DNA of 64,000 nucleotides from Harmonia axyridis (taxonomy: Eukaryota; Arthropoda; Insecta; Coleoptera; Coccinellidae): NCBI RefSeq assembly GCF_914767665.1, contig NC_059504.1:18416501-18480500 (forward strand), written 5' to 3'. Below, piece by piece: positions 63,401 through 64,000 of the stretch. Every line of letters begins with the position of its first letter. Position 1 is the stretch's first letter. The notes under the pieces were generated by a model. The model was not told the DNA's origin. It did not search any database and saw only the letters and a program-made list of their open reading frames with translations. The translations under genes were made by a program, and so were the position numbers.

Positions 63401-63515
63401 AAACAATGCCAGGGTTGCTGCAGAAATTGCCGTGGAGTTGAAAAATTTGGAGAAGAAAGCAGAACCAAAATCAGATGCACTCCCGAGGAAAAGTGAAGGA
63501 AAAACTGATGGAATA
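21158..63515 (+). CDS. psuG: Pseudouridine-5'-phosphate glycosidase (PsuG family), 5' part of a probable bifunctional protein
   Basis: Splits pseudouridine 5'-phosphate into uracil and ribose 5-phosphate, the second step of pseudouridine breakdown. Exons 21158-21400, 27803-28025, 44391-44530, 56669-57002 and 63385-63515 join in phase (0, 1, 0, 1) to give 357 residues without a gap relative to bacterial PsuG. Family residues present: Glu54 in VVALESTIITHG, Lys117 in IKTSRRD, metal-ligand Asp173 in TFDISAD, the Schiff-base Lys190 in GVKSILD, and Asn320/321 in LIKNNARVAAEIA. The first about 20 residues (MLGATRRIKIQLKNFRYFSN) are basic and free of acidic residues, with an R-Y-F/S site, suggesting mitochondrial import. 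After the glycosidase, a hydrophilic linker (KNLEKKAEPKSDALPRKSEG) ends at a donor. Insect and fungal homologues then carry a PfkB kinase domain, expected past the right edge. The ATG at 21158 is chosen because it follows no acceptor and gives the presequence; the ATG at 21230 would give a cytosolic form. Confidence 0.92.
21401..22049. other. PsuG-like intron 1, proximal part
   Basis: AT-rich with no gene recognised. A segment at 21975-22045 (TTATAGCATGTAAACTGAAA) recurs in diverged form at 23760-23830. Confidence 0.4.
22050..22590. repeat. Dispersed repeat family A, copy 1
   Basis: Starts near GTAGAAATGGGGGGGTACTG and continues through TCTCGACATCGCCCCTTATT to TTGAATTGACTATATCTACT. It recurs at about 25437-25830 (same strand, internally shorter) and at 27190-27600 (inverted). 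The terminal G/C-rich part (GGGGGTAATT...CCCCCAAG) may mark an end. Non-coding. Confidence 0.6.
22571..23170. repeat. Dispersed repeat family B, copy 1
   Basis: Begins CTGGGTGTTTCTGAATTGAA and ends near AAGAAACACCCTGTATCTCG. Its middle (GTGGACCACTGGTAG) is the inverse of the middle of a second copy at about 24711-25190 (CTACCAGTGGTTCACC). The complementary ends suggest a non-autonomous terminal-repeat element. Non-coding. Confidence 0.55.
23171..24710. other. PsuG-like intron 1, mixed old repeats
   Basis: Two diverged direct copies of a segment of about 150 bp (about 23450-23600 and 23870-24030) share TCTGTGACCTATA and TAACGTTTCTTGT-type stretches. 24060-24510 is less AT-rich and looks unique, with no gene recognised. 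24541-24700 begins a repeat (GGGCGTAGATTTTT) that recurs at 26935-27090. Confidence 0.45.
24711..25190. repeat. Dispersed repeat family B, copy 2
   Basis: Begins CAGGGCGTTCCTAAATTGGA and ends near ATCACCCTGTAGATTTGAAT. It is related by inversion of its central part to 22571-23170. Confidence 0.55.
25191..25436. other. PsuG-like intron 1 spacer
   Basis: No feature recognised. Confidence 0.35.
25437..25830. repeat. Dispersed repeat family A, copy 2 (shortened)
   Basis: Shares GCGTAGAAATGGGAGGCACT, the CCCCCAAGATTT block and the ending TCTGAATTGACTAT with 22050-22590, but lacks part of the centre. Confidence 0.55.
25831..26930. other. PsuG-like intron 1, unassigned
   Basis: No gene recognised. 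Open frames at 26386-26625 (plus) and 26460-26684 (minus) overlap each other and show no domain. Confidence 0.35.
27096..27184. repeat. Miniature palindromic element, about 90 bp
   Basis: The left half starts ACTGGGTGTTCCTGAATTGG and the right half ends CCAATTTAGGAACACCCTGT. The two halves pair over most of their length with a very short loop. It shares its termini with repeat family B, so it is probably a minimal derivative. Confidence 0.75.
27190..27600. repeat. Dispersed repeat family A, copy 3 (inverted), with an 18-G run
   Basis: Reverse orientation relative to 22050-22590 (AAATAAGGGGCGGTACCGAG pairs with the segment near 22345). A homopolymer of 18 G at 27539-27556 sits where the other copies have a short G-rich stretch, so it is probably an expanded tract or an assembly-sensitive site. 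Confidence 0.6.
27715..27795 (+). repeat. Retroposon-like 3' tail next to a splice acceptor
   Basis: The segment ends in AAAATAAATAAATAAAT, a typical LINE/SINE tail, and runs into the TTTCACAG acceptor of PsuG-like exon 2. The source element is not identified. Confidence 0.4.
27803..28025 (+). CDS. psuG: PsuG-like exon 2
   Basis: 223 nt, from acceptor TTTCACAG to donor GGAG|GTAAGT, ending in phase 1. It encodes GAIPATIAIMDG, the TSRRD segment and NGGTTVSGTLIVA. Its acceptor is preceded within 8 bp by a repeated AAATAAATAAAT retroposon-type tail. Confidence 0.92.
28026..28872. other. PsuG-like intron 2, proximal part
   Basis: Begins a repeat-like segment at 28080 (ACAGGGTGGGCAAATAAGCG), whose CAGGGTG start resembles the termini of the fold-back elements in this window; its other end was not found. 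Short open frames on both strands (28276-28738) overlap each other and show no domain. Confidence 0.4.
29689..30711 (+). CDS. LINE ORF1 protein with PHD-like zinc finger
   Basis: 340 residues, intact. The N-terminus is a PHD-type zinc-binding domain: CKKC (9-12), CSLC (24-27), a His-x2-Cys pair (HVVC), then WFCDSCC at about 54-60. A coiled-coil stretch follows (EILKKEIICLNREKELMQKS), then a low-complexity middle and a C-terminal basic and possibly RRM-like part (KKRWIYLGRIAGDISEEAVK). ORF1 proteins of CR1-type LINEs carry such fingers and bind the element's RNA. The stop codon overlaps the start of the ORF2 reading frame. Specific function is inferred from position and domain. Confidence 0.85.
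   Translation: MLESADVCKKCSDNFVVNTKLVKCSLCAMKLHVVCASLKDAWLRIFSENKNVKWFCDSCCEKLKTLDKSSVIPHDDNEILKKEIICLNREKELMQKSINDLDYTINLQKLIINKDEIPTQQKQICFPTATTYNTEKQPISYTSGSKNVSNLQLISEASVLNSNIGNEGGYVRNTRSSKNVGATMNKTNKGQDSSNVKTVINEVDHSHAEQPYSDKKTNEWKVVPGKRKGKTATVCTGINAPEQDNIKGAPKKRWIYLGRIAGDISEEAVKKYLSNLKTSENIIVKKLNTVGSNSAFSIGAPNDDTYKLLNNKDFWPSGAIIRAFNFQNFFQKGGRRDSVV
30700..33482 (+). pseudogene. LINE ORF2: endonuclease and reverse transcriptase, two frameshifts
   Basis: Order of domains: an APE-type endonuclease (LLHINVQCLRNKIEQIE, FSEHW, then VLGDFNINF and SDHLGIE), a linker, a reverse transcriptase (VVPVHKKG, NYRPISIIPLFSKVLERVM, QFGFRSG, motif A around LSKAFDC, GVPQGSVLGPLLFLIYVNDL, FADDT) and a C-terminal region (YGPKLFNSLP). 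The first frameshift is near 31063 inside the endonuclease. The second is near 32415, immediately before the motif A aspartate. There is no ATG at the start of the frame, which overlaps the ORF1 stop, suggesting coupled translation in the live ancestor. Clade within the superfamily is not resolved. Confidence 0.9.
33964..34295. other. PsuG-like intron 2 spacer
   Basis: No feature recognised. A further 3' exon of the minus-strand gene that starts at 37209 was sought here and not found. Confidence 0.35.
34349..37209 (-). CDS. Spliced minus-strand gene resembling the N-terminal part of a Mutator-like transposase
   Basis: Four exons on the minus strand, 37127-37209, 36919-37059, 35750-35803 and 34349-34644, join in phase (CA|G, AG|C, CG|T) with good donors (GTAAGT, GTGAGT, GTAAGT, GTATGA) and give about 191 residues. 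The start is very basic (MDRRKRNKSRLRLSARRKKN). A serine/threonine-rich linker follows (VNETTNNADVTYSSSS). The last exon reads SLDGSRVVYIQQFLDSLKEL, KTGFQSKLVFVCDICMYSKI and VMNCGGDYTQ. That pattern (GxRIVxxxxFxxxL, then a CxxC pair, then a GGGYSQ-like turn) is what I recall from the Mutator-like transposase domain proteins common in insect transposons. The 3' exons are missing or displaced. It could be a captured fragment, a decayed transposon gene or a host-domesticated gene. Confidence 0.6.
34813..35700. mobile_element. 888-bp near-perfect palindromic fold-back element
   Basis: CACTGTGTCCGTAATGTATG at the left and its near complement at the right, flanked by TA on both sides. Arms of about 415 bp pair with few mismatches around a loop of about 65 bp (35228-35292). 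Each arm contains an inner CAGGGTGGAC to ACACCCTG unit. Non-coding. It sits in an intron of the minus-strand transposase-like gene. Confidence 0.9.
35804..36918. other. Intron of the minus-strand transposase-like gene
   Basis: No transposon terminus or exon recognised. One short open frame (36758-36949) on the plus strand overlaps the exon on the other strand and is treated as chance. Confidence 0.35.
37603..38836 (-). mobile_element. Tc1-like DNA transposon, copy 2 (inverted)
   Basis: The left terminus TACTAACTGATAAAGAAACT matches copy 1. The right terminus (GGGTGTTGCAGG near 38815-38825) diverges over its last bases. The transposase runs on the minus strand. Confidence 0.85.
37760..38600 (-). 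pseudogene. Tc1-like transposase, broken
   Basis: The longest frame, 37886-38272, contains HDGRRRVRRHRGERRE, GVMVWGVIAYASRSPFIFI, FQQDNARPHVARVSLNF and PRSPDLSPIKHFWDIMGRML. In the last of these the catalytic Glu expected before H (IEHVW in copy 1) is replaced by Lys. The N-terminal part continues in other frames to about 38600. It is closely related to the copy at 4918-5947 and is inactive. Confidence 0.87.
38837..39370. other. PsuG-like intron 2 spacer
   Basis: No gene recognised. Confidence 0.35.
39371..40680. repeat. Two direct copies of a SINE-like or DNA-element repeat
   Basis: 39371-39760 and 40149-40680 share GGGCGTAGTCAGGGAGGGGT near the start, then CCACCTCAATAAAACGATTA-like, TTCCAATATTAT and GATAGCGTTTACCATTCCTG segments. 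The second copy retains a block (GGGTTCAAACCC) resembling a pol III B box that the first has lost. Type not resolved. Confidence 0.55.
40681..41731. other. PsuG-like intron 2, unassigned
   Basis: AT-rich. The stretch 41620-41700 (AACAATTAATGAGTAAGACA, GGTACAAAAATCAAAATGAA) recurs at 54770-54870, right of the satellite array. Confidence 0.45.
41732..42576 (+). mobile_element. Non-autonomous hAT element, copy 1
   Basis: The ends TAGGGATTCATCAAGCCAAG and (inverted) GCCAAGCCATGAATCCCTA form terminal repeats with many internal CAAGTAGCTTGA-type subterminal motifs. The interior keeps the 3' end of a hAT transposase gene. A hairpin with 41-bp arms lies at 41935-41974 / 42030-42070. The left flank is ATTACAAT and the right flank GCTACGCC, so no target duplication is visible. 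Confidence 0.8.
42080..42240 (+). pseudogene. hAT transposase C-terminal dimerisation fragment
   Basis: Reads STPASSALVEKQFSRAAL, then KTRNRLGDKSIRCLLCLRSW and MENYEIKQSLEVSQY. This is the hAT C-terminal dimerisation motif (S-x-x-x-E-R-x-F-S-x-A, then R-x-R-L). Only the terminal about 60 residues remain; the rest of the enzyme is deleted. The same fragment survives in copy 2 at 56055-56210. Confidence 0.75.
42645..44242. mobile_element. hAT element with intact 8-bp target-site duplication
   Basis: TAGGGCTGGGA at the left and TCCCAGCCCTA at the right, flanked by a perfect 8-bp duplication TTCCAAAC (42637-42644 and 44243-44250). About 1.6 kb. Subterminal regions are packed with ATTCATGAATATTCGAAT-type repeats (42670-42850 and 43900-44225). 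No transposase motif was recognised inside, so it is probably non-autonomous. Confidence 0.85.
44391..44530 (+). CDS. psuG: PsuG-like exon 3
   Basis: 140 nt, from acceptor TTTTTTGCAG to donor CTG|GTAAGA, ending in phase 0. It encodes GIGGVHREGETTFDISAD and the nucleophile segment SSGVKSILD. A hAT element ends only 148 bp upstream. Confidence 0.93.
44872..45543. mobile_element. 672-bp fold-back element, copy 1
   Basis: CAGGGTGGCCATTTGAAAAC to its complement at the right, flanked by TA. Arms of about 290 bp pair with few mismatches around a unique centre of about 100 bp (TGGCACTTGTAGTG...CATGACTGTGGC). Another copy of exactly the same length lies at 48038-48709 in the opposite orientation. Open frames inside are inverted-repeat artefacts. 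Confidence 0.88.
45664..45739. repeat. Perfect inverted repeat, 34-bp arms with 8-bp loop
   Basis: Left arm 45664-45697, loop CTGCTTAT 45698-45705, right arm 45706-45739, all bases pairing. The hairpin is bracketed by the 13-bp direct repeat ATCCCCCAATTTG (about 45608 and 45738). Confidence 0.9.
45835..46690 (+). pseudogene. Mariner-type transposase pseudogene
   Basis: Frames with several stops read NIAASSENDEDEPNLSIPRR, then HRIFFRD-AHFSLSDYVNKPN, VTIWNTIWSDGMIGPYFFEN, MWFQQDGTASHT-like and DLSPLDFFCGVM. These are the successive blocks of an insect mariner-related transposase, including the first Asp region, the QQDG Asp and the SPLDFF block. Many in-frame stops and small indels make it clearly dead. 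Terminal repeats were not found. Confidence 0.8.
46810..47910 (-). pseudogene. Jockey-like LINE fragment (end of reverse transcriptase to C-terminus)
   Basis: On the minus strand in several frames, in order: KFIYADDISLLFRHSD (reverse transcriptase motif C, about 47850-47900), YNYTPKYLGVKLDSSF, LVFSAAECCCSVWFNSAHVH, MRIISGTIKSTLH, LPRRIWCILNRFRTDHGHCN, then DHLVNTCPIDKFHGGF and a stop near 46888. The upstream part is missing, so it is a 5'-truncated copy. At least three frame changes show that it is dead. Confidence 0.88.
48038..48709. mobile_element. 672-bp fold-back element, copy 2 (inverted centre)
   Basis: Same length, arms and TA flanks as 44872-45543, but the unique centre is in reverse orientation. 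The left terminus has CAGCGTGGCC instead of CAGGGTGGCC. It lies just upstream, in minus-strand terms, of the LINE fragment. Confidence 0.88.
48714..49130. other. PsuG-like intron 3 spacer before the satellite
   Basis: No feature recognised. Confidence 0.4.
49131..54724. repeat. Satellite array, 22 copies of a 255-bp unit
   Basis: Copies begin (TTTAGACAGCGGTTCTCAAT) at 49140, then 49381 and every 255 bp to 54481. The first copy is 241 bp because it lacks a 14-bp near-duplication (TATTTTCACTGAAG) present in all others. The last copy has several private changes and ends at 54724. Neighbouring copies differ at a few diagnostic sites, which repeat in a block pattern. There is no spacer between copies and no open frame. 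It sits in intron 3 of the PsuG-like gene. Confidence 0.97.
54725..55101. repeat. Right flank of the satellite, homologous to 41620-41700
   Basis: 54770-54870 (GAAACAATTAATGAGTAAAT, GGTACAAAAATCAAAATAAA) matches the sequence left of hAT copy 1. The rest is unassigned. Confidence 0.6.
55102..55283. mobile_element. Short palindromic MITE, about 180 bp
   Basis: GTTGTAGGAAAAGTATAGTG at the left pairs with the right end CTATTGTG...TACCTACAAC. The inner arms GGAGAAAGTCCTTTTCTCGC and GCGAGAAAAGTTGGACTTTC also pair. Non-coding. Confidence 0.7.
55290..56552 (+). mobile_element. Non-autonomous hAT element, copy 2
   Basis: Homologous to 41732-42576 in the same orientation, but longer by an insertion at about 55580-56040. 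The right end is ACCCTA followed by ATTACAAT. The left end is eroded (ATTCATCAAGCC preceded by ATTACAAAC), so a target duplication ATTACAA(A/T) is visible. The right arm of the internal hairpin of copy 1 has been lost. Confidence 0.78.
56055..56210 (+). pseudogene. hAT transposase C-terminal fragment, copy 2
   Basis: TPASQAPVDRQFF, then ETRNRLGDKSMRCLMCIRFC and MENYEIKQSLDVSQY. It is the same dimerisation-domain remnant as at 42080-42240, with several substitutions and a short deletion. Confidence 0.7.
56669..57002 (+). CDS. psuG: PsuG-like exon 4
   Basis: 334 nt, acceptor ATTTTCAG, donor ACTA|GTATCC, ending in phase 1. It encodes ETQGVFVATYG, FYSRKSG, PVPEEQALDEDEI and RGKQITPYLLRKI, matching the ordered blocks of the PsuG family. 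It starts about 115 bp after the end of a hAT element. Confidence 0.92.
57003..57595. other. PsuG-like intron 4, proximal part
   Basis: No feature recognised beyond low-complexity AT-rich sequence. Confidence 0.4.
57885..57990 (+). pseudogene. Mariner-type transposase C-terminal remnant
   Basis: The SLDFFLWG block that follows the catalytic triad region, plus the following helix, survive. Frameshifts or stops lie at both ends. It is the same transposase group as at 45835-46690. Confidence 0.6.
58030..59185. other. Unassigned 1.1-kb segment inside the fold-back element
   Basis: Less AT-rich than its surroundings, with no open frame longer than chance. A TG...CA-bounded stretch (about 58140-58972) was considered as a solo LTR, but no matching target duplication flanks it. 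Confidence 0.35.
60298..60413. mobile_element. Miniature inverted-repeat element, about 116 bp
   Basis: GAAGTGAAGTCAGGAG at the left and CTCCTGGCTTCACTTC at the right pair as terminal repeats. The inner part (GCGCTCGT, TTGGAGACCA) resembles a sequence at 19750-19800. Confidence 0.6.
61248..62120. mobile_element. Element nested in Tc1 copy 3
   Basis: Inverted ends AATGGACTAGTTT / AAACTAGTCCATT bound about 0.87 kb that is absent from Tc1 copy 1. It has two CGTGACGTCACA sites (61408 and 61943) and an open frame at 61738-62088 (116 residues, MELKKKLHHCEYIYFRQIVT...) that I do not recognise. No clear target duplication is visible; superfamily unknown. Confidence 0.6.
62121..63057 (+). pseudogene. 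Tc1-like transposase of copy 3, broken
   Basis: After the nested element the frame resumes with the helix-turn-helix part, then HDGQRRVRRRREERRE, GVMVWGAIAQASG, FQQDNARPHVSLNF and PRSPDLSPIEHVWDIIGRRL, so all three catalytic positions are present. Frameshifts lie near 62440 and 62650. A CTAT-rich microsatellite (62955-62995) has expanded inside the last helix. Confidence 0.87.
63385..63515 (+). CDS. psuG: PsuG-like exon 5
   Basis: 131 nt, acceptor CTTCTAG, donor ATA|GTGAGT, ending in phase 0. It encodes IALIKNNARVAAEIAVELK, the last conserved helix of the glycosidase, then a charged linker. The gene continues outside the window. Confidence 0.88.
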
Positions 63516-63567
63516 GTGAGTACAACACAATTAAACAATTCAGATCATACTCTGAATATCTAATATA

Positions 63568-64000
63568 CAGGGTCAGTGAAAAGTGTATACCGAGCTTTCT
63601 GGGGGTGTGGGGTTCATAGAACATTGAAAAAAAGTATAGTTTGATGAATGAACTTATGGCCTAAAATGCAAAATAACGGAGATATATCCTTCCAAAGTTG
63701 ACAAAATTGGAATTTCAGTTTTTGTAGTTACATGATGTCAGCAGATTCACTCATCGGGAGATTCATTGATAACCATAGAAGTTGTCCCAAAAAAATCATG
63801 ACCCACCCTCTAAAACACCCTTTATAACAATATTAGAAATGTAGATGTATAATAAAAAAAATGTATTTCAACAATATACATTTATACACGAAATGTCAAT
63901 CTGGAGGCATTCACCGTTTAGAAGTTATGCGGAGAAATTCTTTTGAATTTATCATCCTTAATATGCATTATGGGCCCTAATGTTATTCATCAAACTATAA
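63568..64000. mobile_element. Fold-back element running off the right edge
   Basis: AGTATAGTTTGATGAATGAA near 63635 pairs with TATTCATCAAACTATAA at the very end of the window, and the neighbouring GCCTAAAATGCA / TGCATTATGGGC stretches also pair. The left terminus near 63568 reads ACAGGGTCAGTGAAAAGTGT. The rest lies outside. Confidence 0.65.

Noticed and set aside
21158..63515. Recent bacterial transfer as origin of the PsuG-like gene
   Set aside because: Five exons with typical splice sites and the known presence of the family in many insects and fungi argue for an old eukaryotic gene; base composition is like that of neighbouring exons.

Overview
The window is a piece of an AT-rich arthropod nuclear genome, most likely an insect. 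The evidence is spliced genes with GT-AG introns, animal-type genes (EEPD1, DZIP1, THAP) and a dense load of insect-type transposons: Tc1/mariner, hAT, Helitron, Jockey/CR1-like LINEs and many fold-back elements with TA target sites. The species cannot be named from sequence alone.

Left part (1-18.3 kb), three host genes. EEPD1-like (minus) has its first exon at 11332-11856 and its second at 1058-1455; it runs off the left edge. Its 9.9-kb intron holds a Helitron end, a decayed Tc1 element, an element nested inside a hAT-like element, and a MITE. Divergent from it, 0.66 kb away, is a complete seven-exon DZIP1 (ciliary zinc-finger protein) gene at 12529-15748. A two-exon THAP-domain gene lies convergent at 17243-18256 (minus).

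Right part (21.2 kb to the end), one host gene: a plus-strand pseudouridine-5'-phosphate glycosidase (PsuG family). Five exons (21158-21400, 27803-28025, 44391-44530, 56669-57002, 63385-63515) join in phase to give 357 residues with all recognised active-site positions. It continues off the right edge, where insect homologues usually carry a PfkB-type kinase domain. The first residues look like a mitochondrial presequence. Only 1,071 nt of about 42 kb is coding; the introns are transposon graveyards.

Intron 1 holds a cluster of related repeats. Intron 2 holds a fold-back element split by a 3.9-kb two-ORF LINE, a spliced minus-strand gene resembling the N-terminus of a Mutator-like transposase, an 888-bp near-perfect palindrome, a second Tc1 copy and two hAT elements, one with an intact 8-bp target duplication. 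Intron 3 holds two 672-bp fold-backs in opposite orientation, a mariner-type pseudogene, a Jockey-like LINE fragment and a 22-copy, 255-bp satellite with higher-order structure. Intron 4 holds another fold-back and a Tc1 copy carrying a nested element.

The most notable signals are the intronic satellite with its higher-order pattern, the pseudouridine-catabolism gene with a predicted mitochondrial presequence, two abutting perfect palindromes at 16.2 kb, a GC-AG intron in DZIP1, and the repeated layout of long fold-back elements with CAGGGTG termini and TA target sites.
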